64,000 nucleotides of DNA from positions 62,001-126,000 of the forward strand of contig NZ_JAKGGD010000006.1 of NCBI RefSeq assembly GCF_021556615.1. The letters are read 5' to 3'. Of the stretch, positions 1 through 9,244 are shown piece after piece; the stretch's first letter is position 1; every line of letters begins with the position of its first letter. The notes under the pieces are model-generated. The model was not told where the DNA came from. It made no database searches and worked only from the letters and a program-made list of their open reading frames with translations. Source of the stretch: Paracoccus salsus. Its GTDB lineage: Bacteria; Pseudomonadota; Alphaproteobacteria; Rhodobacterales; Rhodobacteraceae. The translations under genes were made by a program, and so were the position numbers.

Positions 1-1
1 C

Positions 2-523
<522 letters not shown>

Positions 524-555
524 CGCCTTTCGGCGCCCATGTCGCAATGCAGGCA

Positions 556-585
556 GCCGCCGCGATCCTGTCGCGGCGGCTTTTT
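556..585 (+). terminator. Rho-independent terminator after dctP
   Basis: A perfect 10-bp stem (GCCGCCGCGA paired with TCGCGGCGGC) with a 5-nt loop is followed by TTTTT. It lies about 30 nt after the dctP stop codon and separates it from the convergent dctM. Confidence 0.85.
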
Positions 586-683
586 CGATCGCTCCTGCGG
601 CGCTGACCGGGCATCCATGCCCTCACGCCGTGGCGGGATGAAGAAACCGGTCGGAAGTCCGGCCTGGTTCGCTCTGTTGCGGT

Positions 684-2579
684 TCAGTTGTCGCCACCCA
701 GCCCCGGCGGTGGCCCCTCAAGCCCAAGCCCGCCATCCGTGGCCGGTGCGGGCACTGGGTCCAAGGACGGCGCGTCCTGCGGCGTTTCGCTGCCGGTATC
801 TGCCTGTGGGGGCGCGCCGAAATCCGGCGTGCCGAGGCCGCCAAGTCCGCCCCCCAGTCCACCGCCAGGTCCGGGGGTGGCGCCGTCGTCGCCGGATGCG
901 CCGGCGGGCGGCTGCCCGAAGGGCGACCCGCCCCCCAGACCGCCCAGCCCGCCAAAGCCACCCGATCCCACGCCGCCCGACGGGATCTCGATGCGGATGC
1001 CCGATGTGTCGATCACCGGACCCTTGTAGTGCATCACCAGTTGCGGGAAGGCGATCACCACGGCGATCATGACGATCTGCAACCCGACGAACGGCACGGC
1101 CCCCCGATAGATGTCGCCGGTGCTGACCGCGGGCATGTCCTGCCCCGTGACCGCGTCGGCATAGGGTTTTCGTGGTGCCACCGATCGCAGGTAGAACAAC
1201 GCGAAGCCGACGGGCGGGGTCAGGAAGGATGTCTGCATGGTGACCGCAAGGATGATCCCGAACCAAACGAGGTCGATGTCCAGCGCGGTGGCGGCCGGGA
1301 TCAGCAGCGGCACGATGACGAAGGCCAGTTCGAAGAAATCGAGGAAGAAGGCGAGGAAGAAGATGATCGCGCAGACCGCGATCAGGAACCCGTATTCCCC
1401 CCCGGGCAGTGCGGTCAGCAGGTCGCGCACCCAGATATGCCCGTTCACCGAATAATAGGTCAGCGAGAACACCGTCGCGCCGATCAGGATGAACATCACG
1501 AAGGATGACAGCCGCGCCGTCGACAGCAGCGCCTGGTTGATGACGGTGAAGGTCAGGCGCCGCTTCAACGCCGTCAGGATCAGCGCGCCGACCGCACCCA
1601 TCGCACCGCCCTCGGTCGGCGTGGCGATGCCGAGGAAGATGGTACCCAGCACAAGGAACACCAGGGCCAGCGGCGGGATCATGACGATGATGACCTGACG
1701 GGCCATCGGCGACAGCAGCCCGAGGCCAAGGCCACGATCAACCAGCGCGAACACCAGCATGATCGCCACCGCCAGCGCGGCGGCCCAGATCTTGCTGTCG
1801 TCGCCCAGGGTTTCGCCCAGATACCGCTCGCCCGCCCAATAGAGGACGATGGAAGCCACGATCGCCAGGATCAGCGACCAGCCCCCGGACCCCAGGCTGC
1901 GGGCCTCGATCGGCAGGGCCGGCATCGTCTTGGGGCGCAGGATCGACATGACCAGCACATAGCCCATGTAGACGCCGGTCAGCGCCAGCGCGGGCACCAG
2001 CGCGGCCTTGTACATGTCGCCCACCGACCGGCCAAGCTGGTCGGCCAGCACGATCAGCACCAGCGAGGGCGGAATGATCTGTGCCAGCGTGCCCGACGCG
2101 GTGATGACCCCTGTCGCCATCCTGCGGTCATAGCCATAGCGCATCATGATCGGCAACGAGATCAGCCCCATCGAGATGACCGAGGCGGCGACCACGCCGG
2201 TCGTCGCGGCCAGCAGCGCGCCGACCAGGATCACGGCATAGGCCAGCCCACCGCGGACCGGGCCGAACAGCTGGCCGATCGTGTCCAGCAACTCCTCGGC
2301 CATGCGCGAGCGTTCCAGCACAATGCCCATGAAGGTGAAGAACGGGATCGCCAGCAAGGTATCGTTGCGCATCACCCCGAACACCCGGTCGCCAAGCGCG
2401 CCCAGCAGGTTCCAGCCCAAATTCACCTGGTCGCTGAGCGGTGTCAGGAAGACGCCGAAGAAAAAGAACAGCAGGCCGTTGGCGGCCAGCGCGAAGGCGA
2501 TCGGATATCCGACCAGCAGGAAGACGACCATCGACGCGAACATGATGGGCGCCAGGTTATGGGCGATGAGGTCGATCAC
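684..2579 (-). CDS. dctM: TRAP transporter large permease, DctM family, with Gly/Pro-rich tail
   Basis: Multi-spanning inner-membrane subunit of a TRAP importer, which drives solute uptake with a sodium or proton gradient. Hydrophobic helices run from residue 10 to about 520, with DctM-type signatures such as GTLAQIIPPSLVLIV and GIATPTEGGAMGAVG. At 631 residues it is longer than a standard DctM (about 430). Part of this is a mid-protein insert typical of the larger subfamily. The rest is an unusual tail of about 100 residues made almost only of Gly, Pro, Ala, Asp and Ser. Its start overlaps the dctQ stop by 4 nt (ATGA), so the two are translationally coupled. The partner receptor is probably the convergent dctP. 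Confidence 0.92.
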   Translation of the reverse strand: MIDLIAHNLAPIMFASMVVFLLVGYPIAFALAANGLLFFFFGVFLTPLSDQVNLGWNLLGALGDRVFGVMRNDTLLAIPFFTFMGIVLERSRMAEELLDTIGQLFGPVRGGLAYAVILVGALLAATTGVVAASVISMGLISLPIMMRYGYDRRMATGVITASGTLAQIIPPSLVLIVLADQLGRSVGDMYKAALVPALALTGVYMGYVLVMSILRPKTMPALPIEARSLGSGGWSLILAIVASIVLYWAGERYLGETLGDDSKIWAAALAVAIMLVFALVDRGLGLGLLSPMARQVIIVMIPPLALVFLVLGTIFLGIATPTEGGAMGAVGALILTALKRRLTFTVINQALLSTARLSSFVMFILIGATVFSLTYYSVNGHIWVRDLLTALPGGEYGFLIAVCAIIFFLAFFLDFFELAFVIVPLLIPAATALDIDLVWFGIILAVTMQTSFLTPPVGFALFYLRSVAPRKPYADAVTGQDMPAVSTGDIYRGAVPFVGLQIVMIAVVIAFPQLVMHYKGPVIDTSGIRIEIPSGGVGSGGFGGLGGLGGGSPFGQPPAGASGDDGATPGPGGGLGGGLGGLGTPDFGAPPQADTGSETPQDAPSLDPVPAPATDGGLGLEGPPPGLGGDN

Positions 2580-3205
2580 GGACGGGTCTCCCGGTCGTTG
2601 GGCCGGAACGAGGCCGGATGGTCATGGTCGAAACCCGAGCCCATCAGTTCGGCCTCTCGCAGGGCTGTCTCGTGCGGAGATGTGTGCGGATGCGGATCGG
2701 GCATCGCCCCGCGCATGACCGCGATCTTCTTGATGATTTCCGAAATGCCCTGAATGAACAGCAGCACGAAGCCGGCCAGGAGGATCGCCTTGGCCGGCCA
2801 GATGATCAGCCCGCCGGCGTTCATCGAGATTTCGTGCGTCCGCCACGAGGTCCGCAGCGACGGATAGATCAGCCAGATCATGATGGCCGTGAACGGCAAC
2901 AGGAACAGCAGTGTGCCGAGCAGGTCGATCCAGTGCTGCACGCGGCGCGACCAGCGGGCATAGATGATGTCGATCCGGATATGCTCGTTCTCCAGCAATG
3001 TGTAGGCCGCTGCCAGAAGGAACGCGCCGCCGTAAAGATACCATTGCAGTTCAAGCCAGGCATTCGACGAGACGCTGAACACCTTTCGGATGATCGCATT
3101 GATCGCGCTGACGAGAATCGCCAGAAGGATCAGCCAGGCCGCGCTGCGGCCAATCATGGTGTTGATGCGGTCGATGCCGCGAGACAGGGCCAGCAGGCCG
3201 CCCAT
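2576..3205 (-). CDS. dctQ: TRAP transporter small permease, DctQ family
   Basis: Small membrane subunit (209 residues) of the TRAP importer, with four hydrophobic helices at about residues 20-40, 55-75, 95-120 and 140-165. The family-typical pattern WLELQWYLYGGAFLL and the ENEHIRIDI segment are present. The ATG at 3205 is preceded by a strong GAGGGAGG ribosome site. The reading frame stays open far upstream, but that part is antisense to the opp genes and has no transporter character. The cytoplasmic C-terminus is His/Asp-rich. It is the first gene of a two-gene operon with dctM. Confidence 0.9.
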   Translation of the reverse strand: MGGLLALSRGIDRINTMIGRSAAWLILLAILVSAINAIIRKVFSVSSNAWLELQWYLYGGAFLLAAAYTLLENEHIRIDIIYARWSRRVQHWIDLLGTLLFLLPFTAIMIWLIYPSLRTSWRTHEISMNAGGLIIWPAKAILLAGFVLLFIQGISEIIKKIAVMRGAMPDPHPHTSPHETALREAELMGSGFDHDHPASFRPNDRETRP

Positions 3206-3556
3206 GATTTCCTCCCTCGAGACATTCGCGTGGCTGCGGGGGGCGCTTTCCCGGCCGCCTTCACGACCGTTTCCCGGCCGTTTTCCATTCCCCGATATGC
3301 GGGAAGCGGTCTGAGCCGTCAACATAATCCCGCGCGGATGGGGGGCGCCCACCCCGGCCGGGAACGGGTTCACCCCCCTTGCGCGATGCCGCCGTGGTGT
3401 CGCGCGAAGACGGCGGCCTGGGCGCGGACCAGAGCCGGCCGCGCCCGACCCCGCCAGACGAACGTGACAAAACCGCTTTAACTCGGGCGGGCTTTGACTA
3501 GTGTTCCGCCATTCCGGTGCACCGGCCACCGCGACGCAACCTGGAGGAGCCCCGAC
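3206..3556. other. Divergent intergenic region between dctQ and oppA
   Basis: These 351 bp must carry the promoters of the dctQM and oppABCDF operons. A run at 3466-3512 (GTGACAAAACCGCTTTAAC, then TTTGACTAGTGTT) is the least GC-rich part and is the likeliest place for the opp promoter, but no consensus pair stands out. The remainder is GC-rich and I see no gene or clear operator in it. Confidence 0.4.
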
Positions 3557-5161
3557 ATGACCAAGCTGTTTGCAACGACCGCGCTTGCGGCCTGGCTGGC
3601 AATGCCGGCCTTCGGCGCGCAGCCCGCCGAGGGCGAGACTTTGGCGGACAGGCAGGAGGTCCGGTACTGGATCCTTGACGCGATCAAGTCGCTGGACCCG
3701 CAGCTGACCACGACGCGCACGGATTCCGACATGATCCGGCAGCTGTTCGAAGGGCTGATGAACGAGGACGCGACCGGCGCGATGATTCCCGGCATGGCCG
3801 AAAGCCACGAGGTCCGCGACGACGGGCTGACCTATGTCTTCCACCTGCGCGATGCGGCCTGGTCGAATGGCGACCCGGTCACCGCGGGTGATTTCGTCTA
3901 TGCCTGGCAGCGGGCGGCCAACCCCGAAACCGCCTCGGAATATGCGTGGTTCATCGAGCTGATGAACATCGCCAACGCCTCCGCGGTGGTCAAGGGCGAC
4001 CTTCCCCCGTCGGAGCTGGGCGTCAAGGCTGTGGACGACCGGACGCTTGAGGTGAGGCTGTCGAAACCGACGCCCTATTTCGTCAAGACCCTGTCGCACG
4101 CGACCACCTACCCGGTGCCACGCAAGGTGATCGAGGCCGAGGGCGACGCCTGGACCCGGCCCGGCAAGATGGTGGGCAACGGCGCCTATGTGCTGGACGG
4201 CCACGACCTGGGCGTCGAGGCCGTGGCGGTCAGGAACGACCGGTACTGGGACGCGGACAACACCATCATCGAAACGGTCCGGTTCATCACCGTCAATGAC
4301 CAGAACATCGCCCTGACCCGCTATCTGGCGGGCGAGCTGGACTGGTTCGACTCGCTGCCCGCCGGCCAGTATCCGCGCCTGAAGGAGCAGTATCCCGACC
4401 AGGCCGTGACCGTCCCCTGGTCCTGCTCCTATGCCTATCTCTTCAACCTGTCCGACAAGGGCCCCGAGGCGCTGAAGGATGTGCGGGTCCGGCAGGCGCT
4501 GGCCTATGCGGTGGATCGCGACATCATCGTGGACAAGGTGCTTCAGGGTGGCCAGACGCCCGCCTATTACTGGACGCACTGGGCGACCGAGGGCTTCGAG
4601 GCGCCACAGATCGAGATGGCCGGCTGGACCCGGACCGAGCGGATGGAAAACGCCAGGACCTTGCTGGCAGAGGCCGGCCACGGCCCCGAAAACCCGCTGA
4701 ACCTGACGATCCAGTACAACACCTCCGAGGATCACAAGAAGCTGGCCGTCGCGGTCCAGCAGTTCTGGAAGGCGATCGGCGTCAACGCGACGCTGGCCAA
4801 CTATGAATGGAAGGTCCACACCGACCGGCTGCAGAACCAGGATTTCGAGGTCGCCCGCTATGCCTGGTGCGCGGATTACAACGAAGCCTCGACCTATCTC
4901 GATTACTTCCGCACCGATGGCTACAACAACGGCAAGTGGTCGAACGCCGAGTTCGACACGCTGCTGTCCCAGGCCTCGACCGCCCGGAACCCTGCCGCGC
5001 TGTACGAGCAGGCCGAGCAGATCCTGATCGGGGACATGGCGCTTGTGCCGGTCTATCACTACGCCAAGGCGCAGATGTTCCGGCCCGATCTGAAGGGCAT
5101 TCCGACCCGGAACGTCATGAGCACCTGGTACGCCAAGGACATGTACCGCATTGCCGAGTAG
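3557..5161 (+). CDS. oppA: Oligopeptide ABC transporter, periplasmic binding protein
   Basis: A 534-residue SBP_bac_5 (family 5) binding protein that delivers oligopeptides to the OppBCDF membrane complex. The Sec signal peptide MTKLFATTALAAWLAMPAFGA is followed by the mature N-terminus. Family features include LDAIKSLDPQ, the NGDPVTAGDFVYAWQRAANP segment and a PVYHYAKAQMF region near the C-terminus. The ATG at 3557 was chosen because GGAGGAG lies 8 nt upstream and because it starts directly at the signal peptide; the in-frame start at 3494 would add 21 non-signal residues. It is the first gene of oppABCDF and is separated from oppB by a stem-loop. Exact peptide preference cannot be read. Confidence 0.93.
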   Translation: MTKLFATTALAAWLAMPAFGAQPAEGETLADRQEVRYWILDAIKSLDPQLTTTRTDSDMIRQLFEGLMNEDATGAMIPGMAESHEVRDDGLTYVFHLRDAAWSNGDPVTAGDFVYAWQRAANPETASEYAWFIELMNIANASAVVKGDLPPSELGVKAVDDRTLEVRLSKPTPYFVKTLSHATTYPVPRKVIEAEGDAWTRPGKMVGNGAYVLDGHDLGVEAVAVRNDRYWDADNTIIETVRFITVNDQNIALTRYLAGELDWFDSLPAGQYPRLKEQYPDQAVTVPWSCSYAYLFNLSDKGPEALKDVRVRQALAYAVDRDIIVDKVLQGGQTPAYYWTHWATEGFEAPQIEMAGWTRTERMENARTLLAEAGHGPENPLNLTIQYNTSEDHKKLAVAVQQFWKAIGVNATLANYEWKVHTDRLQNQDFEVARYAWCADYNEASTYLDYFRTDGYNNGKWSNAEFDTLLSQASTARNPAALYEQAEQILIGDMALVPVYHYAKAQMFRPDLKGIPTRNVMSTWYAKDMYRIAE

Positions 5162-5199
5162 GCCGCGGCCGCGGCCGGTCCTGGCCTTGATCCTGCCGG

Positions 5200-5217
5200 A
5201 AGGGGCGCCCGCCCCTT
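5200..5217 (+). promoter_or_regulatory. Stem-loop between oppA and oppB
   Basis: A perfect 7-bp hairpin (AAGGGGC, loop GCCC, GCCCCTT) lies in the 105-bp gap between oppA and oppB and has no T-run. Such a structure often protects or trims the upstream mRNA so the binding protein is made in excess of the membrane subunits. That role is inferred. Confidence 0.4.
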
Positions 5218-5266
5218 GTGGCTTTGGAACGGTTTTCACCCTCTTCTGAAGCGGAGGCTGCACCCG

Positions 5267-6190
5267 ATGTTCGCGTATGTCCTGCGTCGCATGGCGGTGG
5301 CGATCCCCACGCTGCTGCTGCTGATCGTGCTGTCCTTCGTCCTGATGCATCTGGCGCCGGGCGGGCCGTTCACGCAGGAACGCGAACTGCCCGCGCAGGT
5401 CCTGGCCAACCTGAACGCCAAATACGGGCTGGACCAGCCGCTGTGGCGGCAGATCTGGAACTATCTCTACGGGATCGTGGCGCATTTCGACTTCGGCCCC
5501 AGCTTCGTCTATCCCGACCGGACCGTGAACCAGCTGATCGCAGAGGGGTTTCCGGTGACGCTGACCTATGGCGCGCTGTCCTTCCTCTTCGCGGTCGTCG
5601 TCGGCGTCGCGCTGGGGGTGGTCGCCGCGATCCGGCAGAACAGCTTTCTGGACTATCTGGCGGTCGGCATCTCGATCGGGGCGCAGGTGCTGCCGAACTT
5701 CGTGATGGCGCCGATACTCGTGCTGGTCTTCACGCTGTGGTGCGGGCTGCTGCCCGGCGGCGGCTGGAGCTTTTCGGACCCGCGATTCTGGGTCATGCCG
5801 GTGATCGCGCTGGGAACCAGCTACATGGCATCGATCGCGCGCATCACGCGGTCGTCCATGCTGGAGGTGCTGGGCAGCAACCACATCCGGACCGCCCGTG
5901 CCAAGGGCATGCCCGAGCATCGCGTCGTCATCCGACACGCGCTGAAGCCCGCGCTGCTGCCGGTCATCAGCTATCTGGGACCGGTCTTCGTGTCGATGAT
6001 CACCGGATCGGTGGTGATCGACATCTATTTCTCGACCGGCGGCATCGGAAAGGCTTTCGTGGACAGCGCGCTGAACCGCGACTACGCGGTGATGATGGGG
6101 GTCACGATCCTGATCGGCGCGCTGACCATCCTGTTCAACCTTGTCGTCGACATCCTCTATGCGTGGATCGACCCCAGGATCAGGTACTGA
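5267..6190 (+). CDS. oppB: Oligopeptide ABC transporter permease
   Basis: Inner-membrane permease of the DppB/OppB type, 307 residues with about six helices. The N-terminus MFAYVLRRMAVAIPTLLLL is characteristic, and the EAA loop that contacts the ATPases is seen as HIRTARAKGMPEHRVVIRHA. The ATG at 5267 has GCGGAGG 9 nt upstream. Second gene of the operon; with OppC it forms the channel. Confidence 0.94.
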   Translation: MFAYVLRRMAVAIPTLLLLIVLSFVLMHLAPGGPFTQERELPAQVLANLNAKYGLDQPLWRQIWNYLYGIVAHFDFGPSFVYPDRTVNQLIAEGFPVTLTYGALSFLFAVVVGVALGVVAAIRQNSFLDYLAVGISIGAQVLPNFVMAPILVLVFTLWCGLLPGGGWSFSDPRFWVMPVIALGTSYMASIARITRSSMLEVLGSNHIRTARAKGMPEHRVVIRHALKPALLPVISYLGPVFVSMITGSVVIDIYFSTGGIGKAFVDSALNRDYAVMMGVTILIGALTILFNLVVDILYAWIDPRIRY

Positions 6191-6193
6191 GCC

Positions 6194-7120
6194 ATGGTGA
6201 TCGAGCAGGAAAAGATGCGCTCTCTGGCCAGCCGTCTTGGCCAGGAGGAGGTGCGCGGCCGCAGCCCGTGGACGGATGCCCGCAAGCGCTTTGTCCGCAA
6301 CCGGGCCGCGATGACCGGGTTCGTGATCCTTGTGCTGGTGGCGCTGTTCGCGATCTTCGGCAATGGCCTTGCGGTCTGGTCCAACGAGGACCTGGATTTC
6401 GAGGTCATGGGCCAGGTCGCGACGCTGGGTCAGCCTTCGCTGGCGAACGGCCACTATTTCGGCACCGACGATCTGGGCCGCGACCTTTTTGCGCGCACCG
6501 TGCAGGCCACGCAGGTGTCGCTGACGGTCGGCGTCGTGGGCGCGGCCATCGCGGTCATCGTCGGCACGCTTTACGGCGCGACGGCCGGCTATGTCGGGGG
6601 CCGTACCGACCAGCTGATGATGCGCATCGTCGATATCCTGATGTCGATCCCCTACATGTTCGTGCTGATCCTGCTGCTGGTGATGTTCGGCCGGTCGATC
6701 ACGATGCTGTTTCTGGGCATCGGCCTGATCTCGTGGCTGGACATGAGCCGGATCGTGCGTGGCCAGACGCTGAGCCTGAAGAACCGCGAGTTCATCGAGG
6801 CCGCCCGCGCCATCGGCGTCCCGTCGTGGCGGATCATCCTGCGTCACATCGTTCCCAATCTTCTGGGCGTCGTCGCGGTCTATGCCACGCTGCTGGTGCC
6901 GTTGATGATCCTGACCGAAAGCTTCATCAGCTTTCTTGGACTTGGCGTGCAGGAACCTCTGACAAGCTGGGGGGCGTTGATCTCGGAAGGAGCCGGCACG
7001 ATGAACTACGGCACGCTGTGGCAGCTGGCCTTTCCGCTGTTCTTCTTCTGCATCACGCTGTTCGGCTTCTTCTTCGTGGGCGACGGGCTGCGCGATGCCC
7101 TTGACCCCAGGGATCGCTGA
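6194..7120 (+). CDS. oppC: Oligopeptide ABC transporter permease
   Basis: Second permease (308 residues, OppC/DppC type). It has the soluble N-terminal helix (SPWTDARKRFVRNRAAMTG), the GTDDLGRDLFAR motif and an EAA loop EFIEAARAIGVPSWRIILRHI. It starts 3 nt after oppB and its stop lies directly before the oppD start codon, so it is part of a tight operon. Confidence 0.94.
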   Translation: MVIEQEKMRSLASRLGQEEVRGRSPWTDARKRFVRNRAAMTGFVILVLVALFAIFGNGLAVWSNEDLDFEVMGQVATLGQPSLANGHYFGTDDLGRDLFARTVQATQVSLTVGVVGAAIAVIVGTLYGATAGYVGGRTDQLMMRIVDILMSIPYMFVLILLLVMFGRSITMLFLGIGLISWLDMSRIVRGQTLSLKNREFIEAARAIGVPSWRIILRHIVPNLLGVVAVYATLLVPLMILTESFISFLGLGVQEPLTSWGALISEGAGTMNYGTLWQLAFPLFFFCITLFGFFFVGDGLRDALDPRDR

Positions 7121-7121
7121 C

Positions 7122-8225
7122 ATGGCCCTGCTTGCGATCGACAACCTGTCCATCCGCTTTGCCACCAATGACGGAGAGGTCCGGGCGGTCAACGCGGTGA
7201 GCCTGACGATCGAGGCCGGCGAGACGGTCGGCATCGTCGGCGAATCCGGCAGCGGCAAGTCACAGCTGGCCTACGCGATCATGGGCCTGCTTGCCAGAAA
7301 CGGTCGCGCCGCCGGAAGCGTCATCTTTGACGGGCAGGACATCCTGAATGCCCGGCCGAACGTGCTGAACCGGATCCGCGCCGAAAAGATCGCCATGATC
7401 TTTCAGGACCCGATGACGTCGCTGAACCCCTATATGCGCGTGGCCGATCAGATGGCCGAGGTGCTGGTGCTGCACAAGGGCATGGGCAAGCGGGCGGCGG
7501 TGGCCGAGGCGGTGCGGATGCTGGACGCGGTCAGGATTCCCGATGCCAGGGGCCGGGTGCGGCTTTACCCGCACGAGTTCAGCGGCGGGATGCGCCAGCG
7601 GGTGATGATCGCGATGGCGCTGCTTTGCCGGCCACGGCTTCTGATCGCAGACGAGCCGACGACGGCGCTGGACGTCACCGTGCAGGCGCAGATCATGGCG
7701 CTGCTGTCCGATCTGCAACGCGAATTCGGCATGGCGATGATTCTGATCACCCATGATCTTGGCGTGGTCGCCGGCTCATGCGAGCGGGTCGCCGTTATGT
7801 ATGGCGGCCGCATCCGCGAGACCGGGCCGGTCGGCCCGCTGTTTCGCGCGCCGGCCCATCCCTACACGCAGGGGCTTTTGCACGCGATCCCGCGCATCGA
7901 CCGGACGGACGACGAACTGGCCGCGATCCCCGGAGCGCCCCCGAACATGACCTGCCCGCCGCCGGGCTGCGCCTTCGAGCCGCGCTGCCCCTGTCGCCGC
8001 GAAGTCTGCGCGACCGATCGCCCGCCCCTGGAAGGCTTTGCCCCGGGCCGCGCGCGCGCCTGTTTCGCTCCACTCGCCGATGTCCGGGGCCACCGCGAGA
8101 CGGCGGCGCCGACCACGCCGCGCGGCACGGGGGCGCATCCGCCCGAAAACCGGATTGTCCCGGTTGCGGCCGTCGCGGGCGCGGGCATGGCCGCAACGCC
8201 GGGAAGGCTGGACGATCATGACTAA
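7122..8225 (+). CDS. oppD: Oligopeptide ABC transporter ATP-binding protein
   Basis: Cytoplasmic ATPase of the Opp importer, 367 residues. Walker A is GESGSGKS, the signature is [15 protein letters not shown], and Walker B is [12 protein letters not shown], followed by the oligo_HPY C-terminal region with the cysteine pattern [14 protein letters not shown] typical of a [4Fe-4S] site in OppD/DppD. The start at 7122 lies directly after the oppC stop. An Ala/Pro-rich tail of about 50 residues after the cysteine region is longer than usual. It overlaps oppF by 8 nt. Confidence 0.93.
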   Translation: MALLAIDNLSIRFATNDGEVRAVNAVSLTIEAGETVGIVGESGSGKSQLAYAIMGLLARNGRAAGSVIFDGQDILNARPNVLNRIRAEKIAMIFQDPMTSLNPYMRVADQMAEVLVLHKGMGKRAAVAEAVRMLDAVRIPDARGRVRLYPHEFSGGMRQRVMIAMALLCRPRLLIADEPTTALDVTVQAQIMALLSDLQREFGMAMILITHDLGVVAGSCERVAVMYGGRIRETGPVGPLFRAPAHPYTQGLLHAIPRIDRTDDELAAIPGAPPNMTCPPPGCAFEPRCPCRREVCATDRPPLEGFAPGRARACFAPLADVRGHRETAAPTTPRGTGAHPPENRIVPVAAVAGAGMAATPGRLDDHD

Positions 8226-9243
8226 GCCCTTGCTTGAGGTGCGCGATCTGCGCGTGACATTCACGATCAGGCGCCCGGGCGCGATGCCCTGGACGCCGCC
8301 GGACCCGCTGCATGCCGTGGCCGGCGTCGATTTCGCGCTGAACCCCGGCGAAACGCTGGGGGTGGTCGGGGAATCGGGATGCGGAAAATCCACGCTGGCC
8401 CGCGCGCTGATCGGGCTGGTGTCCGCCACCGGCCGGGCCGAATGGATCGACGGGACGGACCTGCTTGGTCTGTCACCCCGGCAGATGATGGCCCGTCGCC
8501 GCGACATCCAGATGGTGTTCCAGGACCCGCTGGCCAGCCTCAATCCGCGCATGACCGTGGGCCAGATCATCGCCGAGCCGCTGACGACCCACCATCCCGG
8601 CCTGGACCGGGGCGAGGTCAGGGATCGGGTCAAGGCGATGATGGACAAGGTCGGGCTGCTGTCCAACCAGATCAACCGCTATCCGCACGAATTCAGCGGC
8701 GGCCAGTGCCAGCGCATCGGCATCGCCCGCGCCCTGATCGTCGAGCCGAGGCTGATCGTCTGCGACGAACCCGTCAGCGCGCTGGACGTGTCGATCCAGG
8801 CCCAGGTCATCAACCTGCTGATCCGGTTGCAGCGCGAACTGGGCCTTGCGCTGATCTTCATCGCGCACGATCTGTCGGTGGTGAAACATGTCAGCGACAG
8901 GGTGATGGTGCTGTATCTGGGCAAGGTCATGGAGATCGCCTCGACCGACGATCTCTATGCCAGGCCGCAGCACCCCTACACGCAGGCGCTCATGTCGGCG
9001 GTGCCGGTGCCGGACCCGCAGCATGACCCGCGAGAAACCGTCGTGCCGCTGGCCGGTGACCTGCCATCGCCGATGACGCCGCCCTCGGGTTGCGTGTTCC
9101 GGACACGATGCCCGCGCGCCCAGGCCACCTGCGCCGAAAGGCTGCCGGCTCTGCTGGGTCAGGATCACCAGACCGCATGCCTGTTCCCCGGCCCGCTGAC
9201 CGCCGCGGAAATCGCCCGCGCCCGCGCAGCCGAGGCGGCCTGA
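8218..9243 (+). CDS. oppF: Oligopeptide ABC transporter ATP-binding protein
   Basis: Second ATPase of the importer, 341 residues. Walker A is GESGCGKST, the signature is FSGGQCQRIGIARAL, and Walker B is LIVCDEPVSALD. The C-terminal oligo_HPY region carries CVFRTRCPRAQATC. The start ATG at 8218 overlaps the end of oppD. An N-terminal loop (RRPGAMPWTPPDPLHAV) is the usual OppF/DppF insert. Last gene of the opp operon proper. Confidence 0.93.
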   Translation: MTKPLLEVRDLRVTFTIRRPGAMPWTPPDPLHAVAGVDFALNPGETLGVVGESGCGKSTLARALIGLVSATGRAEWIDGTDLLGLSPRQMMARRRDIQMVFQDPLASLNPRMTVGQIIAEPLTTHHPGLDRGEVRDRVKAMMDKVGLLSNQINRYPHEFSGGQCQRIGIARALIVEPRLIVCDEPVSALDVSIQAQVINLLIRLQRELGLALIFIAHDLSVVKHVSDRVMVLYLGKVMEIASTDDLYARPQHPYTQALMSAVPVPDPQHDPRETVVPLAGDLPSPMTPPSGCVFRTRCPRAQATCAERLPALLGQDHQTACLFPGPLTAAEIARARAAEAA

Positions 9244-9244
9244 C

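Noticed and set aside
3206..7258. Very long minus-strand open frame continuous with dctQ
   Set aside because: Only its last 209 codons are dctQ. The rest is antisense to oppABC and is rich in His, Arg, Gln and Asp, as expected for reverse-strand reads of GC-rich genes.
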